Part shown: positions 37,939 through 46,832 of the stretch, in pieces
Layout of the letters: each line of letters opens with the position of its first letter
How positions within the stretch are numbered: position 1 is the first letter of the stretch
Assembly: GCA_033065855.1 (NCBI GenBank)
Contig: JAVXUO010001947.1
Coordinates: forward strand, 62,001 to 126,000
Length of the DNA stretch: 64,000 bases
Origin: Escallonia rubra
Taxonomy: Eukaryota; Streptophyta; Magnoliopsida; Escalloniales; Escalloniaceae
Direction: 5' to 3'
Position numbers and translations under genes: made by a program
Notes under the pieces: generated by a model
What the model was told of the DNA's origin: nothing
The model's input: only the letters and a program-made list of their open reading frames with translations
The model's database searches: none

Positions 37939-38219
37939 TTCTAGAGTGGCCAAACTGGTTTTAAAAAATTTTAAACAGGTACTTTTAGTGTTTGACAAAA
38001 AAAGAAAGTGTTTCAAACAACCCCAAAAAATGAAAAACATGTTTGACCAACAAAAGTACTAGATTACCTCATAAATTTTATAATATGATATTGAATGTCT
38101 TCTTTTCTTTTGAGACTTAACTATCAACATGTAACCAAATAGAAAGAAAGAGTGAGCAAAATATTTTGATATATTTATTGTAGAAAGAAAAGGTGAACAA
38201 ATATTATGATATATATATA
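37939..38219 (+). repeat. Duplicated promoter of host gene 2, copy B left part
   Basis: Matches 34470-34748 closely. It is interrupted at 38219/38220 by the large MULE and resumes at 50085. The junction lies in a TATATATA stretch. Confidence 0.9.
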
Positions 38220-38506
38220 GGGAGCTGATCCGTTGAGAGCGTTAGCAAAATAGGAGAAGTTGCAAGCGCGATCTGACCGTCCATCTTGAAAGATGGACGG
38301 CCCAGATCGCGCCTTTTTCGCAAACTGTCAGTCGTCCGCCATAATGTATGGCGGATGGGGTTTTTTACCTTTTTGCCCCTCCGCGCCTGTCCGCTACACT
38401 GTGTGGCGGAGGACATTAAAGTCCTGATGGGAGACAGCAAAAAGACGTCCGCGATACAGTGTAGCGGACGTCCCCTAGGCTGACACCTGTCAGGGCCTGT
38501 CCCGTC
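38220..38506 (+). repeat. Left terminal inverted repeat of the large MULE
   Basis: 287 bp matching the reverse complement of 49797-50084 with about 12 substitutions and a short T-run length change (about 96% identity). It contains three GTCCGC-type palindromes (near 38334, 38388 and 38449). The pairing inner bases differ between them. Confidence 0.95.
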
Positions 38507-38554
38507 AGTTCTTTTCGGCAATGACGATTTTCTTGTCCTTATCTGTCACGTCAA

Positions 38555-38650
38555 CAGTGTCCGCTATACAGTGTAGCGGACGTTATAGCCATCCGCGATA
38601 CTGTATCACGGACGTAATAGCCATCCGCGATACTGTATTGCGGACGTTCA
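38555..38650. repeat. Three hairpin motifs just inside the left TIR
   Basis: GTCCGCTATACAGTGTAGCGGAC, then two ATCCGCGATACTGTATyrCGGAC copies spaced about 37 bp, joined by GTWATAGCC. Same outer stem as the TIR and array hairpins. Confidence 0.85.
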
Positions 38651-39266
38651 ATATACTTTCAAACGACAGTAACTACGACACTCTTCTCCACTCTTTCTAC
38701 TCACAAAATTTTTCAGCGGCGTTGGCAAGCAGATCGGCGCAATTCCATCTTAAGAACACCTTTAATACCCTAAATCGATCACGTAAGTTCACAAAATCTA
38801 TACTTTTTTTTGTTTGTAATCGATAGTTGTGATGAATATTGCATTTTATATATGTATGTTTTTGTTCATGTGCAAGCGTTTGTAAAATCTGATTCCGTAT
38901 ATGTATATATATCTATTATACATATGAGTATATATGCTAACATTGTATACATTTTTTGCATGTGCTTGCGTTATATGTAATATGCATGTGCTAGCTTTTG
39001 TTTGTAATCGATAGTTGTGATGAATATTGCGTTTTATATATTTATGTTTTTGTTCATGTGCTAGCGTTTGTAAAATCCGATTTCGTATATGTATATATAT
39101 ATCTATTATACATATGAGTACATATGCTAACATTGTATGCATCATGCATGTGCTTGCGTTATATGTATTATGCATGTGCTAGCGTCATATTTTTGCGAGC
39201 GATTATCAAAATCCAAAACGTAAAATCCAAACTGAGAAGGTTTTTCCATAATTTCAGTTGCAAAAA

Positions 39267-42200
39267 ATGAAATTTAACCCTGGACCAGAAGACACATCCG
39301 TGTTATACGACCAAGACAACCATATCAGTACGCTCATATGGGATGGTGGAGTAAGATACATTATTTATCAACTCTGAAAATTCTTACGAACGTTGAATAT
39401 ACCGTTTGTTTTGCTTAAATTGTATTTATTAATTCGTAGGAAATAGAACTTCTCAACACCGTAGAAATATCTCGCGAGTTCACATCGTGGAAACTGAACA
39501 CCGCCCAGAAGAGGATACTGCGTGGAATTGGGTTTGGGATTTTCACGCATGGGCAGATATTTCAACAGCTTGACCGAGCCTTGATAGGTGCCCTTGTTGA
39601 GAGGTGGACCCGCTCAGAGAGATGACAATTACCCTAGAAGATATAGGGTTCATCTTAGGGTTGCCGGTGACGGGGCGACCGGTAATTGCTCATCCGTCAA
39701 AAGCAACGAATAAGAGAACCGCTAGGAACTTCTTAACTTCGATACCCCATGATCAATTTAGCAGTGGTGGTATCAAGTTGAAGTGGTTGGTAGATACCTA
39801 CGGGGTTTTGCCGGAAAACTATATGGGCCGTGACCTTGTGCTGTACACACAAGCCTTCCTCTGGTGGGTGGTGGGGGTAATATTATTCCCAACGACGTCG
39901 AAGAACACGGTCAGCGTGAGATATTTACCGTTGTTGGGTAACCTCGCGGAGGTTGGAGATTATGCATGGGGTGCAGCGGTTCTTTCGTATCTGTACCGAG
40001 CATTGCACAAGGCAACGAGGCCCGACTCCAAAGCCATATGTGCATGTCTCTCGCTATTGCAGGTATATCATATAAATCATGTCTTCGTTATTGTTTTTTT
40101 TGTTTTTGCTTTTGTTGAATCGACGATAAAAATATAATTTGCCCATGTTCTCATGTGTGGTCTTATGAACACCTTGCTCCCGGTGCACCAACGCGTAGGG
40201 ATGGAACCGATAGAGTATGGCCTCGGTTGCGTGCTTGGGAGTACAGCCAGAAGAATAGCCACTACCGCAGGAGAGTCGATCCCCATCACAACATCACGTA
40301 CTATCGAGGGGAGTTCGACCGCCTATCTCCGGGCCAATTGCGTTGGGCACTGTACATACGTTTGGCGCGACGGGTAGAAGAGTCGTTCGTCTTCACGCTC
40401 TCCGGGTTGCAGCACACACCCCTCATCCACTTCGAGGTCGCAGAGTGGCAGCTGCCAAACCTAGCAATGCGCCATTTTAAGTTGGAGCAGGGTTTGCCAG
40501 CCGGTGCCCCAGATATGAGGGTTAACAGGGACCCACCGGATGTCGGGCGGTTTGGCAAGGCCAATGCGCAAGAATTGTGCGCGGCCGAACTAGAGCTCTG
40601 GACTTCTTGGCAGGACACACTGGCGGCCATCGTCTCGGAGCCGAACCCCGTTATCAGCATCGAACAGTACAATTAGTGGTACTACCGCATCACGCGGAGG
40701 AGAGTAGCCCAGTGAACTTTGAACGCGGGGAGAGGTATGCGCCTAGGGGTCAGATCGACGAGCGTATGGCATACAATCTCGTAAGTTGCCCAACCAGTCT
40801 GACTTGTCTTGAATGTGTTGAATATAAATGTCTGATTAAAGTTACTTATTTGTTATCTCTTTGGATGTAGGTTAATGCCTCGCTTGCATTCTTCCAGAAG
40901 TTGAGTGAGCGGAAGGATCTGATGAGCGCAATGGGCGAGGATCTTCACCAACAGGCTGCTGCACTGGCTTTAGGCTGCGGGAATTTTGTGCGACAAGCAT
41001 CGGGACAGTCTTCGGTCGACAGCCCGGGAATGGGTTATACGGGCGTCAGCCCGTATAACGTTGATCCCTCCGGGCAAGCTTCAGGGGTGAGCCAGGGAGT
41101 TGGTGGTCCCTCTGTACCGGGGATGGGACATGCTCAAGCGTCGTGGGCCGATTACAGCGGCCCGACCTTCAATTTGTTCCTGGAACCCCAACCCCTCTCT
41201 CAGAGTCAAGTCACGCAAGACTGGCCTTACGGTTTCAACGAGGCACTGCCCATTGTACCGTGGGCGGGACCACTTGGCGGCCCCGAAGGGCAATATCAGC
41301 CGGCGGAAGAAAATGGTCGGCGAGCAATATCAGCCGGCCGGGGCCCCCGAAGGCGATTATCAGCCGGCCGGGGCCCCCGAAGGGGATTATCAGTCGGCCG
41401 ATCCGTTGGTTGGAGGCCAATTTCTTCCGTTGCTCTTACCCCCCGGCGGAGGGCAAGAGCAACCGGTCGACCCCCGAGGGCAATATCCGAAAGGGCATCT
41501 AGCCAGGCCCCTGAAGCCGCATAAACATGACCTAATCCGAGCCCGTTATTTTAGCGGGCCCCCCCCTAGACAGAGCGTCGTATGACGTGGATCACCCGCA
41601 GGGCTTGGATTACAATGCCTCGTGGAACGAACTGTCCTCGCTGGCACCGAAAATTTGGTTAGACAACTTTGTCATCTCGCACTACGTGCAAATTCTGAGG
41701 CAAAGGGGTCGGGAGCAGCCTAACTACGGTCCGTGCATTTTTATCATCGATGCTTACTTTCATGGCATCCTAATACAAGAGTGGGGCGACTGGGACAAGG
41801 TGAGGAAGCAGGCGAGAAAGGGGAACGCCCAGCTCCAGTGGAGACCGTCTGCTAACCTGGAAACATATCTTGCTAGGGATAGTCCAGTGAGCGCAAGTGT
41901 GGCGGACGTGTTTCTAATCCCATTTATAGTGAATGCCCACTGGTTCTTGGTTTGCTATGAACCGGTAGCGAAGACCGTATCAGTCCTCGACAGTCTCTAC
42001 GATGATACCCCCGTGATGGGTGTGATTGAAATGTACCGAGGCTTAGGCCAGTTGGATGCCATGGTAAGATCATGTTTACTTCTTATTGTAACTTGCATAT
42101 TGTAGAACTGATTAATCTTATTATGTTTGCTATGTTTAACGTTTAATGTTTAATGCTTATTATGTTTCTCGCAGAATCTATTTGATGCCATGGTCAATAG

Positions 42201-42475
42201 GAAGCGTCGAGAGATACGACGTTTGTTCTCCGATTAAAGAGGAGTAGGCCCAAGCAACTTAATTTCTCGGACTGCGGCGTCTTCGTCTGCATGTACATGG
42301 ATTACATCTGTCGGACTGAGAGCCTCAAGAAGACCGTCTGGAGCCAAGAATGCATAAACTGCTTTAGGTATAGGATGGCTTGGCAAATTATCAATGGCCG
42401 GCCTAGAGCTATTAGATTTATAGTAAATCCGTGTAACGAGGGGGATCCCGCAGGGGCTGAGGGCCCCAATTGACA
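39267..42475 (+). pseudogene. Plant mobile domain (PMD) to Ulp1/C48 cysteine protease fusion gene
   Basis: Exons: 39267-39350 (MKFNPGPEDTSVLYDQDNHI), 39440-40062, about 40158-40780, 40871-42063, 42175-42475. The first three encode the PMD fold seen in MAIN-like proteins and in transposons (GFGIF...ALVERW, MTITLEDIGFILGLPVTG, LPLLGNL, YAWGAAVLSYLYRAL). A Gly/Pro/Gln-rich linker follows, with a duplicated GAPEGDYQ unit near 41340-41400. Then comes the Ulp1 core: His in NAHWFLVCYEP, Asp in VLDSLYDD and Cys in NFSDCGVFVCMYMDY, so the catalytic triad is visible. Damage seen: frameshifts near 39612, in the linker near 41320 and in the last exon, two TAGs where CAG fits near 40674-40710, and a weak acceptor (CTCATGTG) at exon 3. 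The gene starts 760 bp inside the left TIR. Confidence 0.85.
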
Positions 42476-42717
42476 ATGTTTGCTTATAATAACATTATAT
42501 TAACTTTTTTAATTGTCCTTATCGTTGAATCTTATCGTTGAATGCGATTGATGATTTCATTTGTGTTGACTGAGATATGATCGGCGTTGAATGCGATTGA
42601 TTTGATTCACTGATATCGTTGTGTTGTTGATCTGAGTGTTTGATTTGTTCTGTGTAATTTGCTTTGTGTCCAGGGGGAAACAAAGTGTAAAAACCAAGTG
42701 AGACTGTGTTTCTGCTT

Positions 42718-43605
42718 GACTGTCCGCTATATAGTATAGCGGACATAGATAGGGCCAAAAAAAAACTAAGTGTTGAGGACAAGACCTTCTGCTTGATTGT
42801 CCGCTATATAGTATAGCGGACATAGATAGTATAGCGACATAGATAGGGCAAAAAAAAAACTAAGTGTTGGGGACCCTTCCTTCTGCTTGAATGTCCGCTA
42901 TATCGTATAGCGGACATAGATAGGGCCGAAAAAAACTAAGTGTTGAGGACAAGACCTTCTGCTTGACTGTCCGCTATATAGTATAGCGGACATAGATAGG
43001 GCCAAAAAAAACTAAGTGTCGCTATATAGTATAACGGACATAGATAGGGCCAAAAAAAAACTAAGTGTTTGGGACCCTTCCTTCTGCTTGAATGTCCGCT
43101 ATATCGTATAGCGGACAAAGATAGGGCCGAAAAAAAACTAAGTGTTGAGGACAAGACCTTCTGTTTGACTGCCCGCTATATAGTATAGCGGGCATAGATA
43201 GGGCCAAAAAAAATTAAGTGTCGCTATATAGTATAGCGGACATAGATAGGGCAAAACAAAACTAAGTGTTGGGGACCCTTCCTTCTGCTTGAATGTCCGC
43301 TATATCGTCTCGCGGACATAGATAGGACCAAAAAAAAAACAAAGTGTTGGAGACTCTTCCTTCTGCTTGACTGTCCGCCATATAGTATCGCGGACATAGA
43401 TAGGACCAAAAAAAAACTAAGGGATAGTCTTCCTTCTGCTTGACTGTCCGCTATATAGTATAGCGGGCATATATATGGCCATAAACTTAGTGTTTGGGGA
43501 CTCTTTCTTCTTTCTGTTGTGCTGTCCGCTTTACTATATAGCGGACATGCATAGGACAAAAGAAAAACCAAGGTTTTGAAGGTCCGCTTTATAGTATGGC
43601 GGATG
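42718..43605. repeat. Hairpin satellite array 1 (about 75-90 bp units)
   Basis: About 13 units, each with a palindrome such as GTCCGCTATATAGTATAGCGGA, joined by CATAGATAGGGCC-(A)n-CTAAGTGTTG and a CTTCTGCTTGA spacer. Some units are shortened to half palindromes (43019, 43220). At 43170 and 43446 the outer stem reads CCCGC or GCGGGC; at 43170 both arms have changed together. The array starts about 240 bp after the protease gene's stop. Confidence 0.92.
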
Positions 43606-43731
43606 TAGTTACAAACATAAATTCCCAACATTTTACATGCTTCAAAAGACGAGATTCGCTAATTAGAATGACATGTGGATAAGTGCCAGTTGGAATGAAA
43701 TCCTAACATGCAGTAAGAAGAGATATATATA

Positions 43732-44166
43732 TCACTCTTCATTTGACATATACTCATCAGATAAGTACTGATCATTGGTTAAAATATTGTTTCTCTCGTT
43801 TGATTTGAGGTGCCTCCCACTAGCCTCGGCCATTTCTTCCGCAAGTTGAAGCATGTAAAATCGTTTTCTACGCAACAACATTAGGTTATTCTCCATACGA
43901 ATTCGGCGCACAACTTTCTTACACTGCTTAACATTACGCCTCGACATACTAAGTGAACGACGTTGCGGCACAGGTGCCCGCAGCATGGTGAGATCTTGGT
44001 GTAGTGCTTCTGATTCCTTAACTCGATATGCCCATTCTCTTCGTAAATCACAATAATATTCTCTCGGATCCGTGTACTTCACTTCTTTGTAGTCGTCGTT
44101 CCTTTCACACAACAACCGCACAGTCTGACGTCCCCGCAGACTAGAACTCCCAGGAACTCCTGCCAT
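43732..44166 (-). CDS. Intact small coiled-coil protein of the MULE (144 aa), unknown function
   Basis: ATG at 44166, stop at 43732, no interruption. The protein is basic and helix-forming, with a probable coiled coil from the CDLRREWAYRVKESEALHQD region through VVRRIRMENNLMLLRRKRFY and LAEEMAEASG. It has an acidic tail (YLSDEYMSNEE). It is paralogous to the ORF at 44552-44983 on the opposite strand (shared LRxEWxYRxxExExLxxD, RxNxx, RIRxEN and LxxMA positions, about 30% identity by eye). No known domain recognised. It could be a transposition accessory or DNA-binding helix protein like MURB-type second proteins of MuDR, but that is analogy only. It is the only MULE gene here with an undamaged frame. 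Confidence 0.65.
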   Translation of the reverse strand: MAGVPGSSSLRGRQTVRLLCERNDDYKEVKYTDPREYYCDLRREWAYRVKESEALHQDLTMLRAPVPQRRSLSMSRRNVKQCKKVVRRIRMENNLMLLRRKRFYMLQLAEEMAEASGRHLKSNERNNILTNDQYLSDEYMSNEE

Positions 44167-44349
44167 TTAACTTAGGCGGTTCTAATGCGATGAGCATGGC
44201 TAACATATATAAATAAGCCCACATACACATACACAATATATTGGTGTGATAGCTACACAATAGTCTGCCCATCTCTGGTGACAAGACAAGTCTATGGACA
44301 TTGAAGATGACAATAGTTTGAGACAATAACATGCCCGTGTCATAAAGTT

Positions 44350-44400
44350 GACAAGTCTTTGGTGACAAGACAAGTCTCTTTGGTGACAAGACAAGTCTCT
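44350..44400. repeat. Short tandem repeat between the divergent small ORFs
   Basis: Two to three copies of a 21-bp unit (TTTGGTGACAAGACAAGTCT), with a related CTGGTGACAAGACAAGTCT at 44275-44293. They lie in the putative bidirectional promoter. Confidence 0.7.
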
Positions 44401-44551
44401 AGTCTATTGCAGAGGCTTGTCACATCTCATAAAGTTGAACTTGTAGTATCTCGTAAAGTGGTCCCGTTTCAAAGTATATATAAGTACATGCATTGCACGA
44501 AGGGCAAATGGCATAGAGTGATATACTCCCAATTTCATAACAACTCTGAAA

Positions 44552-44983
44552 ATGTCATATACTCCACGAGATATTTTTGAAGCAATGGGTCGTTACTGGG
44601 CGGGCGAAGATGAATTTCACTATTCTTTGCGTCCAAGTTTGCGTTACTGATCAAGCTATGTTAATACATTACGTGCAGAATGGTCTTATCGGATGAATGA
44701 ATATGAGGTCTTAGTAGCTGATTCACGGCGCATGAATATACCCATACCTCGACAAAAGGCAATCAACATGCCTCGAATTACGCCCATGGAGCTTGAAAGG
44801 GCACTGCAACGAATACGTGAAGAAAATAATAGAATGAGAGTTCGTCAAAGTAGGCATAACTTACGTCGTATGGCACGTGATGCACATGAAGATGGCAACA
44901 ACAATGAAGCACAAGTATACTTGAACATGAGCTTCGAACTAGGATCTGTTTCCGATGCTCCAGTTTCAGATGAAGATGACTGA
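44552..44983 (+). pseudogene. Paralogous small coiled-coil ORF of the MULE, one internal stop
   Basis: ATG at 44552 (MSYTPRDIFEAMGRYW) and stop at 44981-44983, with a single internal TGA at about 44648 that replaces a codon in an otherwise continuous frame (probably CGA). The second half reads LRAEWSYRMNEYEVLVADSR...LERALQRIREENNRMRVRQS...LRRMARDA and ends with an acidic tail (SDAPVSDEDD). It matches the minus-strand ORF at 43732-44166 in order and spacing. The two are divergent, 385 bp apart, with short tandem repeats (TTTGGTGACAAGACAAGTCTC) between them that may lie in a shared promoter. Confidence 0.6.
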
Positions 44984-45004
44984 AGATCGAGTTCTTCTAA
45001 GGCT

Positions 45005-45388
45005 ATAAGGCCTCCGCTTAGGCCGGGGTTCGGGAAGGTCGGAACTAAGTGTCTGGTTCGTGCCAACCATTTTCTGGTCCAAGTTGCAAACAATGATCTG
45101 CACTACTATGATGTGAGATCCTCATCTGTGCACCTTTTGTTTGTGTGTGGGTTTCCGTGGTGCATGGATCTGGATAGCACAGCAAAAAAAACTTTCTGTT
45201 GTGCCGTCCGCTAGATAGTATAGTGGACAGCCCCGCAGAATACATGACCAAGCAAAAAGGTGCACAACTGAGGATCTTACGTCATAGTGGTGCAGATCAT
45301 TGTCTGCAACGTGGACCAAAAAATGGTTGGCACGAACCAGACACTTAGTTCCGACCTTCCCGAACCCCGGCCTAAGCGGAGGCCTTAT
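45005..45388. repeat. Large inverted repeat, 137-bp arms, about 110-bp loop
   Basis: Arm 45005-45141 and the reverse complement of arm 45250-45388 are about 94% identical (ATAAGGCCTCCGCTTAGGCC at the outer ends, GTGCACCTTTT at the inner ends). The loop holds one GTCCGCTAGATAGTATAGTGGAC palindrome and another variant directly abuts the right arm at 45389. A transcript through it would make a long double-stranded RNA. Confidence 0.9.
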
Positions 45389-45414
45389 GTCCGCTATATA
45401 GTAGAGCTAGACGT

Positions 45415-45520
45415 GGTAGCGTAATGCAGTTTTAATAAATTGGCGCCCGAAGACTTATTTTAGCGACATTGTAGCATAATGCTGTTTTAATAAATTGGCG
45501 CTCGAAGACTTGTTTTGACG
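45415..45520. repeat. Two-copy tandem repeat, about 60 bp
   Basis: TAGCGTAATGCAGTTTTAATAAATTGGCGC...GAAGACTTATTTT is followed by TAGCATAATGCTGTTTTAATAAATTGGCGCTCGAAGACTTGTTTT. No other role seen. Confidence 0.75.
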
Positions 45521-45689
45521 ACAGAATCAACAATCTCAATATCGATAAACAATAAATAACGTACGATTCACAATCAACGATCTCAATATATCGAGGGAAT
45601 CTCAAACGGCACAATTAAGCACAATTAAGCGAGAAAAAACTGCAAAAAACATAATGAACAAGAACATAAATTTTTTTATTAATAATAAA

Positions 45690-46171
45690 TTAAAGTTCAC
45701 ATTGGGGGAAATAAATTTTTTCACAAGCGTTCTGATCAAAGATTACAACTTGAAAATCCCACCACCCAAGGTGTTCAAACATTACAAAGTCCCCGAGTTC
45801 GAGGCCGTGCTGGCGCACGAAGACGTTCCAACCCTCTGCGAATTGCTTTTTTTTGGGGTCGGCCGGGCTTCAGCTTGATTTCAACCTGCCATGCCCCCTT
45901 GCGGCTATATACTCTTGCACTGTCATGAATTGTTGTAAATTGAATGGTCAAGGCTTCCGGTATGTCCTAACAAACACAAAACAAAAAATAGGTTAGTTTT
46001 TAACCAAAAGATCAAACTTTTAACACACGAAAATACAGAGAAAGAGGGATGGCCTACAAGTTCATTCTCAAATCCTGACATCATGACTTTGAAAAAGTGT
46101 TTGCCTGCCAGGTGCAAGTTGCCAATAAAATCGTAGGTGGTCTCCGATCCAGAAGCCATCGGGGTCGGCAT
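45690..46171 (-). pseudogene. B3 DNA-binding-domain protein carried by the MULE
   Basis: Minus strand: exon 1 46171-46058 (38 codons, MPTPMASGSETTYDF...GKHFFKVMMSGFENEL), a 91-bp phase-0 intron, exon 2 45966-45690 (DIPEALTIQF...GAWQVEIKL, then GWNVFVRQHGLELGDFVMFE and VVIFDQNACEK). This is the full order of the plant B3 fold: the N-terminal FFKVM...GFxxEL strand, W-x-V, GWxxFVxxHxLxxGDF and the FDxxxCEK end. The domain makes up almost the whole of the about 129-residue protein, as in small REM-type B3 proteins. An A8 run at about 45845-45852 shifts the frame once. If start 46159 were used, the protein would lose four residues. B3 proteins are plant-specific DNA-binding transcription factors; finding one inside TIRs is unusual. 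Confidence 0.8.
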
Positions 46172-46324
46172 TGAGGGGAGGACCGTGGTGTCGCCGGAGT
46201 TGTGGGTCACCGGAGATGTGGCTCGCCGTAGATGGGGTAGCGGCTTGGGTTAGATGTTCGAGACAGAGAGAGTGCTCTCAGCGGACTGATAACAGCTGAT
46301 TGCCCGATTTGATTAATATATATA

Positions 46325-46700
46325 ATAGGATAGAGTTATCCGCTACATTGTATAGCGGACATAAAAGAAGACCAAAAGTTTTTCTGCGATGCCGTCCGCT
46401 ACATTATATAGCGGACATAGAAGAAAACCAAAAGTTATTCTGCGATGCTGTCCGCTACATTGTATAGCGGACATAAAAGAAGACCAAAAGTTTTTCTGCG
46501 ATGATGTCCGCTACATTGTATAGCGGACATAAAAGAAGAACAAAAGTTTGTCTGCGATGACGTCCGCTATATTGTATAGCGGACATAAATGAAGACCAAA
46601 AGTTTTTTGCCATAATGTCCGCTTCATTGTATAGGGGACTTAAAATAACCCCAAAAAATTAGGGCTCTGCATATCCGTCCGCTTTATTGTATAACACGGA
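46325..46700. repeat. Hairpin satellite array 2 (about 57-bp units)
   Basis: Seven units of the form TCCGCTACATTGTATAGCGGAC-ATAAAAGAAGACCAAAAGTTTTTCTGCGATG. The last two are degenerate. It lies just beyond the 3' end of the transposase gene, mirroring array 1, which lies beyond the 3' end of the protease gene. Confidence 0.92.
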
Positions 46701-46832
46701 CGGGGCTGACAAAGAAAAAAAAAACAACTTAAGACTTTAGATTTGATTTGATGGCCTCTCATAGGTCCATCAGATAAAAAATTCCAGTATTCGGTCGAAA
46801 AATTATTACAAATATCAAACTTATACAAAAAA

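Larger units (their letters stand above)
35178..37939. mobile_element. Truncated MuDR-type MULE relic with two convergent genes
   Basis: The left part (35178-35340) has AT-rich repeat words (TATGGTCCCTAAACTT, TATAGTCCCTGTATTT) typical of a MULE terminal region. Inside, a GRF zinc-finger gene reads rightward (35481-35881) and the 3' part of a MURA-like transposase reads leftward (37930-36306), so the two converge. The transposase is cut off at 37939, exactly where copy B of the duplicated promoter begins. No second TIR remains. Confidence 0.65.

Noticed and set aside
42718-43605. Regular palindromic array as CRISPR
   Set aside because: Plant nuclear DNA; spacers are repeats of one sequence, and units are transposon satellites.
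43224-43631. Tandem-repeat protein (repeated LSMSAIxYSGHSS) encoded by the satellite array
   Set aside because: The array happens to be open in some minus frames; unit lengths vary and break the frame elsewhere.
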